Assembly (NCBI RefSeq): GCF_003254395.2 | Contig: NC_037644.1 | Coordinates: forward strand, 1,605,001 to 1,669,000 | Direction: 5' to 3' | DNA length: 64,000 bases | From: Apis mellifera | Taxonomy: Eukaryota; Arthropoda; Insecta; Hymenoptera; Apidae | Part shown: one piece after another, positions 9,183 through 20,700 of the stretch | How the letters are laid out: each line of letters opens with the position of its first letter | Position numbering within the stretch: position 1 is the stretch's first letter | Program-made: the position numbers and the translations under genes | Notes under the pieces: generated by a model | Told to the model about the DNA's origin: nothing | Databases searched by the model: none | Seen by the model: the letters and a program-made list of their open reading frames with translations, nothing else

Positions 9183-12100
9183 GTGATACTGGTATCAAAG
9201 AACGTAGGAAAAATATTTTTCAAAGTTGTTAGATTGATTATATTATTAAATTTCAAATAATCGTATGTTTAGAAAGAATTCCTTTATTAATTTTTTAAAG
9301 ACAGATCCTTTCAATTTTAAGGTTGTATAAATTAAAGATTATGAGTTCGTTTTAATTTAAGGTTATATCCTCTTTAAGAATTCATCGTTATTAAAAATTG
9401 TATTATTTTTATCAAAGGAATCTTTTTAATTCAATGTAATTTTATTTCAGATGAAAAAATTTTAACGTAACGAAAAATTGAACATATAACATGAAATCCT
9501 TTAAAAATTTAAATTTCTTAAAATTTCTCATAATTATCTCATACTTTTTAAACTTGTTAAACGAACGTTTTTAATTTTAATACGCTTTAAATAAAAGAAT
9601 ATGAATAGATTGAGCGTAAGGTAAGATTCTCTTCAAGTCGAGATACCGTTCCCAGAACTCGTAGTATCTTGAAAGAGACGTGGGTAACGTAAGCGATCCC
9701 ATTCATAAACCTAAAATCAATGACGGATTGGTAGAAGGAAATTCGTGGCCACGGATTGGACGCATATCGTCGCCATGATGGCATCACTGGCCAATCCCCG
9801 TGTTCGCCTCGTTTTCCACAGCTTCTGCACTCGTGGCCGACTCTTTCCTTCTCTCTCCATTTCTCTTTTTTCCAAGTCTTTCTTTGTCTTTTCTGTCTCC
9901 CTTTGTTTTCATATTTCCTTGATTCTCTTCTTCTTTCTTTCTTTCTTCTGTTTAGCATTTTAAAGCTAGCGTTTTTTTTTTAGGATGATTCTTTTAGGAT
10001 GAACTTGTTTTCTCTAGAATTTTCCCTAGATTTAGCATCCAATCAGATTTCTCTGGTTTTTTTTTGTCTAATGTCGTTGTAGTATATTTGCTTTTGATTT
10101 TATTATATTTTTTACTTTTTCAGTATAGTTTTAAAAAGTTTCGAATCTTTTCCAGTTATATTTCTTTATCTTCGATTTCGATAATCGCAAGATTCGATCG
10201 AATCTTGCAAAAATTTTTACTCGTTATAAACGTTTATTTAACTTACATATGTTAATTTCAAATCTAACCTAAGCAAAAACGAAACTTAACCTAAGTCGAT
10301 ACGAATTTAACCTAAAACAATTCAATTTTCGTTTGTGAGTGTAACCCAAACTTAATATAAATTTAATCAAAATGTAATTGAAGTTTAAACCAAATCTAAA
10401 TTTATCCAAACTTAATTCAAGCTTAACAAAAACCTCGGATATGTATGGATTCACATTCTCGGAACTTTGACACCTAACCTAAATTTTATCCAAACATCAA
10501 ATATAATTCATACCAGAGCCGACATTGTTTCCACTAGAAGTAATCCAACATAAAATCTTCCTTCCTAAGACAGTACGTAAAACGTGTTCCAATTCTCATT
10601 ATGACGAGTCATTCACATTGCAACTCACCGAGTTTGTCTAGTTTTTAAGACAAATGGCGCATTGCGTGCACCGGACAGGCGCAGTGCGCTACCTAAACGA
10701 TGAACCCAAGAAAGCACTCTTGACACGTGAATTTGAACCATGAATCTCTTCGATCGAACGTTAAATACCCTGAATTTTACTTGATTCCCAACTATATTGT
10801 TCTTTTTAAGTCAATAAAATTGACTGTTTTCAACGAACACTCGATTGTTGCTCAACTCAATCGATATATATCGATGTAACGTATATAAAGCATTTCGATA
10901 ATCGATTTACCGATGCGAAGAAATTAGGGCGGCAGATTTAAAATATTTAAAAAAACATACATTTATTATGATCAATAAATATTCGTATATAAAGACAAAA
11001 TATTGATCATTCTATTATTATAAAATGATTAAAATTTAAATAATTTTAAAATTAATAGAAAAATATATTACGTATAAATAAATATTTATTGTCAATTAAT
11101 TTTTCATTGATCATTTTTCAAAATTTCAAATAATATTAGGAATATTTTCTTTTATTTATTCATATTTTTATTTAGCTCACCGATTTAAGAAGAAGAATAA
11201 ACGAGATATAAAATGAAAATATTAAAATACAAAAGCTTGTAAAATATTTTTATTCTTTCTTTTTTTTTTTTTCCATCATAGAAAGAGACGATTTTTATTA
11301 ATGTCACGAAGAAATGGGAGAGAGAATTAATTCGAAGTGATTTACAATAACTATTATCGTCTGTGTAGGAAGGGGAAACCGGAAATGCGACGTTATATTG
11401 TTCTGTGGCTCTATGAAAAAAGTGGGTGAACCCCTCGGGCAGGCCATCCTTCATTTACAAACAAAGGTTCAGGAAAAAGTTTTTGAAGCGAAGACAATGG
11501 GATCGTGGAAAAAGCACGCAGAACTCTCGATCCTCTTTTTCACCCCTTTCTCTCTCTCTCTCTTTATCTTTTTCCCCCCTATCATTCATCATGAATGAAA
11601 TTTCGTAAATTCCATCTCTGAGAAATCTTACGTTTCGTAGAGAATGAAAATAATTTTACGGTTTTAATTTGGATTTCCAGTTACATATATTTTTTCAGCG
11701 TTGTATAAAAAGAATTGGATTTTCTGAGAAAACTTTCAATCCAGAAATCCATTTTATATATAATTTATAACACAAATATAATTTGAAAAATATATTATAA
11801 AAATCCTGGGTTTCTTTTCTTTTTTTTATATTTCATATTTTAAACGAAACAATTTTATCAAATATATAAAATGTTAGTTTTAAAAAATTTCAATGATATC
11901 AATTTCTAAAAAAAAATAAAAAAGAAGAAAGTGAAACGAAAATGAAAATGAAAAAAAAGAAAATGTAAGGAAATTTGAAGGAAAGTTATAAAAACTTTGG
12001 AATATATGTATAAGAAATTACAAAAGTTACTAAATGAAAAAGTGGAGAAAAAAAAAAAAAGTTGACAGGCGTAAAAGAGAAAGGAAGTAAAAGTACCCTT
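9183..12100. other. Region upstream of Rap1, no coding gene supported
   Basis: AT-rich apart from GC-richer patches at about 9640-9850, 10560-10760 and 11380-11530. These might contain promoter or non-coding exon sequence for Rap1, but no transcription start can be proved. A minus-strand frame at 9587-9958 is rich in Arg/Lys/Glu because it reads a CT-rich tract in reverse. Imperfectly spaced AACCTAA-like words occur at 10266, 10288 and 10309. Confidence 0.45.
10187..10208. repeat. Perfect 22-bp palindrome
   Basis: The half-site GCAAGATTCGA (10187-10197) is followed immediately by its exact reverse complement TCGAATCTTGC (10198-10208), with no spacer. It is about 2 kb upstream of the Rap1 start codon. 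Confidence 0.85.
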
Positions 12101-12209
12101 TTGTCATCAGCAGGTCTGGTGTAACTGAAAGCAAAGAGGAGCAAAACGTGGCGGATTCGGTGACCCCTCGGCTGTGACCAGAGGCGCACAGAGGAATTAG
12201 GGCAAGGAA
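12101..12209 (+). promoter_or_regulatory. Rap1: Probable Rap1 5' UTR adjoining the start codon
   Basis: The sequence before the ATG is GC-richer than the AT-rich DNA before 12060, as expected of transcribed leader. A possible 3' splice site (CCCTTTTGTCATCAG) ends at 12110, so a non-coding upstream exon is plausible, as is common for Ras-family genes. The start context is GGAAATGC with a purine at -3. The transcription start itself is not visible. Confidence 0.4.
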
Positions 12210-12392
12210 ATGCGTGAATATAAAATAGTAGTGTTGGGCAGTGGAGGTGTAGGCAAGTCCGCCCTCACTGTCCAGTTCGTGCAAGGAATCTTCGTGGAGA
12301 AGTACGATCCGACGATCGAGGACAGTTACCGCAAACAGGTCGAGGTCGACGGTCAACAATGTATGTTAGAAATCCTAGACACAGCCGGAACG
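12210..12392 (+). CDS. Rap1: Rap1 coding exon 1
   Basis: Encodes residues 1-61, from MREYKIVVLG to the invariant DTAGT. The exon ends after ACG and is followed by the donor GTGAGT at 12393; phase 0. Intron 1 (12393-12839, 447 bp) is AT-rich and holds no other feature. Confidence 0.96.
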
Positions 12393-14651
12393 GTGAGTTT
12401 TCTACTCTTCATATTCTTTACACTATCATTTTAGTCATTATTTCATCCATAAAAAACACTTATTAAAGAATGGTATAATTTAAATTGTACAATAAAATTA
12501 CTTTGAAGATATTTTTTTTTGAAATTTCTTTTAAAACAGTTTTTGCTAATTTAATTTTACTATTATCTTATATAATAAAATATAAATAAATTCTAAATAA
12601 TATTTTATTTTTCATAATATTATAAAAACATCTTAAGGAAAAACAGAATCTTGGAAAATTATAATCCTCCTCAAGATAACAAACAATCCAAAAGAAATTT
12701 CAATTTTATTCTCAATTAAACTTCTGAAATTAATGAAGAAGAATCTTTATTTTAAAAAAAATCATTTACTTTAAATAATTCACAAAAGATTGTTGTATTC
12801 TGAGATCATAAATTAACATCTCTCTGCTCTTCTTCACAGGAACAATTCACAGCTATGAGGGACCTTTACATGAAAAATGGGCAGGGATTTGTGTTAGTAT
12901 ATTCGATAACGGCGCAATCGACGTTCAACGACTTGCAAGATCTCAGGGAGCAGATTCTACGGGTGAAGGACACAGATGACGTGCCTATGGTGCTGGTGGG
13001 CAACAAGTGTGACTTGGAAGATGAGAGGGTAGTGGGCAAAGACCAGGGCGTCAATCTTGCCCGGCAATTTAATTGCGCATTCATGGAGACTTCTGCCAAA
13101 GCCAAAATTAATGTTAACGATGTGAGTAGTAGATGCGACGTGTACGTTAAATTTTTTTAGAATCTTTAAAATTCTAGGTGAAATACAAAATAACAGTAGT
13201 TGTCTGAACAGAGAACTGTGTGAGAGAACTATTGTTGATTTTGAATTAATACTATGTGCAGGAGTTCAAAACCGTTACAAAGGTTGAGATATTCTAATTA
13301 AATGTGGGAATGTGTAAGAATATGATTCACACAATATTATTTTCTAAAGTGTGTAAAACAATGCTTGAAAAACAAAAGAAAAAACTAAAAATTATGAGAA
13401 TCATACTTATTTCCATTATTTTGATTAATTCAATGAAAAATAAAAAAAATAAAATGATTCTTAATTTTATATTAAAAACTTTCTCTTTATGACAAAATTT
13501 TAAAAATAATTTTGTCGAAATTTTGTCTTAGAAATTATTATATGAAATTATTTTAAAATCATTTCATTAATAAATTGATCCTTAAACTTTTAATGTTTCC
13601 TTTCTTCCTGAAGAAAGTCTAGAAAACTTTCTAAAGATTTCACACTAAATTATATTTCAATCAGTTCTGAATAACTTCTCCTCTCTTGAGAGGAGAATTT
13701 ATATATTTGTTTATTTGATTATGAAATAACTTTCGTCCTATTTCATTGATCCAAAACTGTAATTTAATTATATAATTAGAAATATGATTCTTTTGGTTTC
13801 CTCCTCGAAATTCTAAATATATTATGTATGATTTTATTTGTTATAAATATAAAAAAAATGATTAATGATTAAAAAAAAAAGTAAATTTGAACTTAAATAA
13901 ATAATTTTTTAAAGAGATTAATTAAATAAATGTTCATAGAATATTTGAAATAAATTTTTATTTACATTTGTATCTGCAAGTTGGAATTTAACAGAATTCA
14001 ATACAGAATTTCTTTTTTATATCTTTCCACACTCATACCCACACACATTTGAAGCATTTTCATTTTATTCTATTATCAATTACATATGATTTTGATTTAA
14101 TATGAATAAATTATTTTCAGAAATAGTAACTTTTTGTACTATCATCATAGCTAAAATAAACGCTAATTTTTATTTCATCAAAAAATATAAAAAAGATAAA
14201 CAATTCATAAACAATAATTTCTGAAATAATTTACTTTGTATAAATTCCATTTATACATCTGTTGTGCAATTCGTTCTTATGCATAAAATCTAAATCTTTT
14301 TGAATTAGTTGAGTTGCTATAGGAATTTTTTTATTCACATTCATACTTATTAAATAACCAATTATTTTTCTTTCAATAAATCATAATAGTATTATATAAT
14401 CAAATTCGAATTTAGCATTCAATCATTCTTAATGTTTAAAAAAAATCTATTATTATAATTATTATTAGCAAAATAGAAATAAAATTTTATTACAACAGCA
14501 ATTCAAAGTCATTCATGATAATATATATATATCAATCAATAAAAACTTATTTCTGTTACAGATTTTCTATGACCTGGTACGACAAATAAACAAAAAATCG
14601 CCAGAGAAGAAGATGAAGCAGAAAAAGAAATCGCTGTGCCTACTTCTGTAA
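12210..14651 (+). CDS. Rap1: Ras-related GTPase Rap1 (three coding exons, 184 aa)
   Basis: Coding segments 12210-12392, 12840-13121 and 14562-14651 join in phase 0 to a complete 184-residue protein, the usual Rap1 length. Visible motifs: P-loop GSGGVGKS (10-17), switch I YDPTIEDSY (32-40), DTAGT (57-61) with Thr61, the residue that distinguishes Rap from Ras (Gln61), NKCD (116-119), ETSAK (144-148), a lysine-rich tail and C-terminal CLLL (Cys181), a geranylgeranylation box. Family knowledge: Rap1 cycles between GDP and GTP on membranes, is activated by exchange factors such as C3G, Epac and PDZ-GEF, and controls integrin and cadherin adhesion and cell shape. Both introns have GT..AG borders. 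The nearest gene downstream is the convergent esterase. No frameshift or missing key residue; a functional gene. Confidence 0.97.
12840..13121 (+). CDS. Rap1: Rap1 coding exon 2
   Basis: Encodes residues 62-155, from EQFTAMRDLY (switch II) to KINVND, including NKCD and ETSAK. The acceptor is CTTCTTCACAG ending at 12839; the donor GTGAGT begins at 13122. The frame stays open past the donor to a stop at 13160, but that extension lacks Rap sequence and is intronic. Confidence 0.96.
13122..14561 (+). other. Rap1: Rap1 intron 2
   Basis: 1,440 bp of AT-rich sequence between the GTGAGT donor and the acceptor TTTCTGTTACAG. It holds two perfect inverted repeats: TTCTCCTCTC/GAGAGGAGAA at 13676-13697 with a two-base loop, and GACAAAATT/AATTTTGTC at 13491-13516. 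No nested gene seen. Confidence 0.9.
14562..14651 (+). CDS. Rap1: Rap1 coding exon 3 with stop codon
   Basis: Encodes residues 156-184 (IFYDLVRQINKKSPEKK, then the polybasic stretch and SLCLLL) and the TAA at 14649-14651. Too short to show as a long open frame; identified by in-phase continuation of Rap1 after the acceptor ending at 14561. Confidence 0.96.
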   Translation: MFYDLVRQINKKSPEKKMKQKKKSLCLLL

Positions 14652-14686
14652 GGTAGATCTAGCAGAAGCCTGTACTCTCCTGCATG

Positions 14687-14692
14687 AATAAA
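14687..14692 (+). terminator. Rap1: Candidate Rap1 poly(A) signal
   Basis: Canonical AATAAA 35 bases after the stop codon. A second AATAAA is at 14710-14715. Which is used is unknown, and AATAAA is common by chance in AT-rich DNA. Confidence 0.4.
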
Positions 14693-15010
14693 TTCACAGA
14701 AAAAAAGGAAATAAATTAACTAATAACCAAGCAACAAGTCCGGATACAACCAACGGATGATACAGGGGTTCAGGTGACCACGGAGAAAACTAAACCTAGC
14801 TGACAAGGAGGGGGCTGACAGAATTATAAATAAATAAACGAAAAAAAAGAAAAAAAAAAAAAAGAAAGACACATACCAGAAGAAGTCATAAAATATCAAG
14901 GAGAGGGGAAAAAAAAAGTATAGGGAAGATGAAGATTGACAATGAGAGGCAAAGAGAAAAGTATGAAAGAAGCAAAGAATGAAAAAGAAAGTTGGAAAAA
15001 ATAGAACAGA

Positions 15011-15036
15011 GAATTAGAGAGAGAGAGAGAGAAAGG
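15011..15036. repeat. (GA)n microsatellite
   Basis: A short pure-purine GA run inside the purine-rich segment downstream of Rap1. Confidence 0.8.
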
Positions 15037-15473
15037 GGAGGATATAAACAGCGAGTAAAAGATATAAAAAAAAAAATAAAAAAATAAAAAAAAAAAAGGA
15101 CTAATAATGTTGTACATACGTTGGTCCCGGGGTGGTTCGTGTGCACGCGCAAATACAGAGGCGCACAAAGAATTTTTAGTGTTAACGGAGACCCCGCGGC
15201 GTCGGTTATATCATTATAGTAGGAGTTTTGCATTAAAGAAAAAAAACAAGAAAAAAAAAAAAAGGAGAGACAAGAAAGAAGAACAAGATTGAATGAAGAA
15301 TAAAATATGATTAAATAATGATTGTATATATATTTATATATTTATATAAAAATATATAAATGTATATATACGTATTTAGGAGAAAAGAATGAAAAAAAAA
15401 GAAAAAGAAAAATGTTTGGACGTGCGCGTGCGCAGGCCACCAGCCCCCATGCATCGCCCGCCGCGCACCTCTC

Positions 15474-15511
15474 TTATATATATATATGTATATATATATA
15501 TTTTATATGTG

Positions 15512-15547
<36 letters not shown>

Positions 15548-15574
15548 TATATAAGATTATATATATATATAAAA
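15474..15574. repeat. (TA)n-rich microsatellite
   Basis: About 100 bp of interrupted TA/TG dinucleotides that could fold back on itself. The open frames here, rich in Tyr and Ile, are repeat artefacts. Confidence 0.9.
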
Positions 15575-15647
15575 TAATTATACATAGACGGTACACGTAC
15601 ACACAATGAAGAAAGAAACACACAGACAGACAGACATACACACGAAT

Positions 15648-15691
15648 GATTATTATTACTATTATTATTATTATTATTAATTATTATTATC
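15648..15691. repeat. (ATT)n trinucleotide microsatellite
   Basis: An ATT run with two interruptions, following CA/GA-containing simple sequence at 15600-15645. Confidence 0.85.
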
Positions 15692-16268
15692 GAAGCATCA
15701 AAATATTCATAAGTTATCAATCGTTTGTTTCTCGAACAATATATGTTTTTTCTATATCTCTCCGTATTAAAGCAAATAATAAAAAATCTCTCAGTGAATG
15801 TTAAGAAAAAGATAAAAAAAAAAGACTAAACAAAGTGTAAAAAAGCCCAGGCTCTCTGGTTCTCCTCCTTCTCATCATTATTACATCCAAAACACCTCAT
15901 TTTTTCCTCCTCTTTTTTTTATGATTTAAGTTCGCATTTAATAAACGATTTAATAAAATTTAATTTTTGCAAATAATAAATAATATTGTTCGAAGCGTAC
16001 AAATTAATTAAGTTTGGAACTTTATGAATATATAATACCATTTGTCTTCTCAATTTCTCAATATCTCTTTTTTAATATGTCAATCAATCTTTTTTTTTTT
16101 TTTACTTCTATAATTTATATAAAATTTTAAGCGATATTCATTCGTCTATATTTTCTTATTTAGGTCTCTCTTTCGTGTATCCATCTGCTTGCTCCGAAGA
16201 CGATTCAAGTTAATTAGGAACCACGATAATATAGCCAATTAAATATGAATTAAGCACAAAATGGAATT

Positions 16269-16274
16269 TTTATT
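16269..16274 (-). terminator. Candidate poly(A) signal of the esterase gene
   Basis: TTTATT on the + strand reads AATAAA on the minus strand, about 150 bases after the esterase stop codon, giving a 3' UTR of roughly 170-180 bases. Strand and distance fit; cleavage site not proved. Confidence 0.5.
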
Positions 16275-16424
16275 GAAGCAAGAATAAATTGTATTACAAT
16301 TCGCCATCTCAAGAAGTTAACAAACAAACCGGAAAATGCCCTGTATAAATATCTGTTTGTACAAAAGAAAGTGCAAAAAGTACATCCAAAGGAAATTATA
16401 TTCATTATACCGTTAATTATAATT

Positions 16425-17750
16425 CTATGTATACCAAAACATTATGACAGAAAGAGCGAAACTACTAAAAACAAGCTCGTAAGAAGGTTTCCTCAATGCA
16501 ATAGATTGGCTGGTTATGTTACAACAATTATTCCTTGCCTCTTCAAGAACCATCGGATAATATTCGTTCCAGAAAGCCAACGCTTTGTAATCAATCGCGT
16601 TGGAATTGCTCATATCGATGTTCCTATCGATAATCAAGATCCCAGGCTCTTCCTCGGTGTACGATTCCCATTTAACATTACTCAGGGATGGATTGCCAAC
16701 CCTGGCGAAACTAGCCAACATCGTCATCATCACGTCAGCCATTTTTTTGTCAGCGAAGTGCCACTGAACAGGGCTGTTAACTAATAGGGGAAGCCCCCAG
16801 ACAAATGGTAGCTCAAACATGTGGGGAACGCCAGCCCATTCGGGCACATCTTTAATGATAGATTGTGTCTTGGGCCTATAGTCGAATCTGTAAACGAATG
16901 CCAACTTCTCCTTGGATACCTTATCAGCTAAAAGAGTAAGCCCAGCTGCAAAATTTTTCTCCGTTTGCAAGTCCAAGTATCTGTCCCGAAGCACACCTTG
17001 ATCCTTGCTCGGCGGATGAGGTTTATAAAAAAATAACACCGCCTCGGCGACCATTTCCGGCCTCAGGTCGCAGGTACTATTGTCTTCCGGGCTCTGGACC
17101 AATGACACAAATTCGTCGGTGATTAGCATCTCGAACTTGTTAAACGAAAGTTTACCATCCGCGTTCTCATTGCTTAGGGACTCTATGTAAGCCAATGCCT
17201 GTTCGTTGTTCGTATAACCGACGAGTAGAGGAACAGAATTCAAAGTGCCGCTGTCCAACGCATCTCTTGGATGCATAGATAGAAACGGTTCTGTGGAGTT
17301 ATTGGTTGTATGATCAACAATAGGACCCCACGTTTCTATTTCCGAGGATTCACGGACCAGGATGTTCACGTCTACTCGGCGAAGGCACTCCATCAAAGCT
17401 GACGTGGGTTGTCGATAACAACCAAATTTCTCGGCGATGATATCGACCACCGGCAATTCCGTTTGCGGCGAACCCACAGAGCTTACCGCGTCTCCGCTCA
17501 TGGCAATGGCCTTGGAGAATTTACCTCTGCTCAGAGGGCTAACCAGGTGCAAACCCACGCTTATGGCGCCCGAACTGTGGCCGTATATTATCACGTTGGA
17601 CGGAGAACCACCAAAATTCTTGATCTTCTTCTGAATCCAGTCCAGTGCCGCTATTTGATCGAACATGCCATAATTACCTGGAGCCTCCGCGTCCGTGGTT
17701 GTGAAGAAACCAAGGATATTGAGACGATAAGCCACCGTGACCACCATGAT
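16425..17750 (-). CDS. Esterase coding exon 4 (catalytic core and C terminus)
   Basis: Starts at the ATC codon after the acceptor TTCCTTTCAG (17760-17751) and runs 441 codons plus stop. It holds all three triad residues and the hydrophobic C-terminal tail. An ATG lies at the second codon, but the upstream exons show that it is internal. Confidence 0.95.
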   Translation of the reverse strand: MMVVTVAYRLNILGFFTTTDAEAPGNYGMFDQIAALDWIQKKIKNFGGSPSNVIIYGHSSGAISVGLHLVSPLSRGKFSKAIAMSGDAVSSVGSPQTELPVVDIIAEKFGCYRQPTSALMECLRRVDVNILVRESSEIETWGPIVDHTTNNSTEPFLSMHPRDALDSGTLNSVPLLVGYTNNEQALAYIESLSNENADGKLSFNKFEMLITDEFVSLVQSPEDNSTCDLRPEMVAEAVLFFYKPHPPSKDQGVLRDRYLDLQTEKNFAAGLTLLADKVSKEKLAFVYRFDYRPKTQSIIKDVPEWAGVPHMFELPFVWGLPLLVNSPVQWHFADKKMADVMMTMLASFARVGNPSLSNVKWESYTEEEPGILIIDRNIDMSNSNAIDYKALAFWNEYYPMVLEEARNNCCNITSQSIALRKPSYELVFSSFALSVIMFWYT

Positions 17751-20700
17751 CTGAAAGGAAAAAGAAAAAGATCGAATCGTTGTAGCGTGTTTAGAGATTA
17801 GAGATTACAAAGAGTTTTTTCGAGAAGATGAGCGAGAGGCAATATTGTTAATGGATAGGTTAAGAGTTTTCCAAGTTACATGTTCCTTCTTAGAGGGGGT
17901 TTTAGGATCTTTAACTGCGAAAGATTTATATTTTCTGAATCAATTTTTTTTTTTCCTTTCTTTCAACTTTCTGTAGACCAGATATTTGAAGAAAAATTGG
18001 AGCTTTGAGAGTTTAGGAACGTGTGAATGTTAAGTTACAAGTTATACGATTCATTCTGCTTTAAACAATATGTTAGATAGGAAGATGTTTATAAGGTAGA
18101 TTATTAATATTGTCTATATAAGATTTTCTATTATAACGTCGTTTTTACATTGCTTTGTAAGACTATAAATGAATTAGTAGTGTTAGATATGTTCTTATAA
18201 TATAGTTAGATTATGAGGTCTCTTGTATTACTGTATAATATATCGTTGTATGTTTCTATAACAATTTTTAAGAATCGTTAAACGTGTTCCCTCAACAATG
18301 AATTCAACGTTAATGTTTTCGTGGCCGTTGTTCCTGAATTAACATTTACAGCGTTACCTAAGGTATGCATCATAGATGGACCGATTGTCTCTGCGATTCC
18401 AAAGGTTAAATTTAACTTTTGGTTAGCCAAAAGCACGCAAGAAACATCCTAATTTCCTTCGATTTTCTGTCTTGACTTTCGTCGTTTAGCTCTTGATTGA
18501 TCCACGATTTGAAATTCTTTTCCTTTATGTACAGAATGATATAAGGTCGAAACATCATTTGCTAATCATAAAAACGTCCTTCCAAATGTAAAAATAATAA
18601 AACCTAGCTTGTTAAAATGATATTTGCAAAATGTAAAAAAAAAATCACAGTCACATTTCCTTTTTTATTATAAATTAATTTAAATTTAGATTTTTTATTC
18701 TAGATAATTAAAAATATGTAATTTTACAACTGTTTGTTATATTTTTGATCATTTTTGGAATCGAATTATGTAATAAGAAGAAAATTATAATTTTAAAAAC
18801 TTTTTAGAATCTAATCTATGTTAAGTAACTTACTTTATGTTTGTTAACGAAAAATGATGCATCCCATATAGCTGGAGTGCCGGTGTTAAAATCACCACCG
18901 TGAAACCACACCATTACAGGCCATCCATCGTCTGGTCTGTTACCTATAGGAATCAAAATCTACATAATATAAAATATTTACAACACAATGCGATTTACTT
19001 ATTTAAATAATATTGAATGATAACGATTTACATTTCCAAACTTCTGTATAATTTAAAATTAAAAAGACTTAATGCGTTTCCCATTTTATTACTTGTTAAT
19101 TGTAAACCATAGTTATTTATTATGATTTTATAAAATTCTTTTATTATTTATTGTTTCAAGAAGCAATTAACAAAGTGGGAGAAAGAGAATAGTTGTTAAA
19201 AGTTTATAATGATATTTCATGACATTTCTGAGGAATTAATGAGACAACGTTCACAAAATTCTGAAGATGTTGAAAAACGCGTGCGTAACATCACACAACT
19301 ATGCATTCTCATTTTCATATTCAAAATTTGCATATCATCATTCTTCCAGCAATGATCTATTGTAAATGGTTACAATCATTATCAATGACCAAATTTTTAG
19401 AAAGTAATGAAGATTATTAATATTTAAAATAAGAAATAAAATTATAATATTATTGTAGAATAGAAGTTTATATTTAAAAGATACAAGAAATTGGACAATA
19501 ATAGAATAAGTATAATTAAATATATAGCAATAATTCAAAAATATGATTGAAATAATTCAAATGATTGACTATATTAAAAATCTCTATTGAAGTCATTAAT
19601 AAAAACTTGAAGAGAAATATTGAAGAACTTCATAAAATATTTAAAAGATCAAATTTCTAAAGAACTTATCTAATATTACAATTAATTCTCTCTACTCATA
19701 TAATTATTAATATCAATTTCCTAATAACAGAAAATTAGAATCCCAAAATCAATATATTAAATCAACAATTCAAGTTCAAAAAAAAAAATCTATATTGGTA
19801 AAATATTAATTATGATGCATTCAATAATTATACATGTATATATGAAAAACTTTCATATATAATAGTATCAATTGAAGCCCATCTGGCTATCGTTTGAATA
19901 ATTAATTTCGGTGATTTCTTCCAACTGTATAACATGTGGCGTGTGGTCGGTTTTTGAAGCGTGCCAAGGTCGAGGAAAATTCAGGCCATTGCTCGGTAGG
20001 ATAAAACTTTAGATGATACGATAAGTATAAGTGGACGATAGAAGTTTGGAAGTTTGGCTTGGTCTTCGTTATCGTGCTCCCTATGATGGTGTCTGAATTG
20101 TCCAAGAATAACCTTTCTTCGGGATACAACTTTGCCACAACGATTCATTAGACGCTTATCGCGATTGCACATGGCACGAATCTTTTTCTAACAAAAGTCT
20201 ACCAAGTCGGGTTAGTTGTTTGGACGAAAGAATTGATTATTAATTAGCTAAGCTTTAACTTTCGATTACTATAGATCAGAGAGAAGATTTATTTTATAAG
20301 AATGAATTTAAAATTTAATGATTTAAGAAGATAAAAACTACATAAGATGTAAGAGAATAGTGAAATTTCAACAGATTCATGGAAAATATTTGCATGTTTG
20401 TTTGGAAGAAGTGATTATGTAAATGTTTTTAAATAATTGTTTAAAAATTATACGTTAATTGTTCAGGTAAGTTGATAAAAAAATGAAATAAGAAAGAGAA
20501 GGATGTAAAACAAAAGATGCTGTAAACAGAAATGGTATAATATTGTTGAAAAATAAAAATACTTAAATAGTTTAATTATATAGTTTCTAAACATAAATCT
20601 ATATCCTCAAATTTAAAAAAATATATAAAAAACATTCTACAAATGCAAAATATAAAGTTTAAAAATAAAGACATCATATAACTCAATTTTAAAGATTAAT

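Larger units (their letters stand above)
14652..15790 (+). other. Rap1: Probable Rap1 3' UTR, alternative poly(A) signals
   Basis: AATAAA occurs at 14687-14692 and 14710-14715, soon after the stop, so a short 3' UTR is possible. Downstream sequence is strongly purine-rich (about 14830-15100), then GC-richer (15110-15240 and 15415-15475), then TA-repeat, up to further AT-rich signals near 15760-15790. A long alternative 3' UTR is possible; its end cannot be fixed from sequence. No protein-like open frame. Confidence 0.4.

Noticed and set aside
9587..9958. 123-codon Arg/Lys/Glu-rich minus ORF
   Set aside because: The basic N-terminal half is the reverse reading of a CT-rich tract; no homologous domain and no transcript signals.
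12866..13105. Minus-strand ORF opposite Rap1 exon 2
   Set aside because: Antisense shadow of a well-defined coding exon.
15322..15720. Tyr/Ile-rich ORFs
   Set aside because: Translations of the TA microsatellite.
16371..16784. 137-codon + strand ORF
   Set aside because: Antisense to the catalytic exon of the esterase, which explains the sequence fully.
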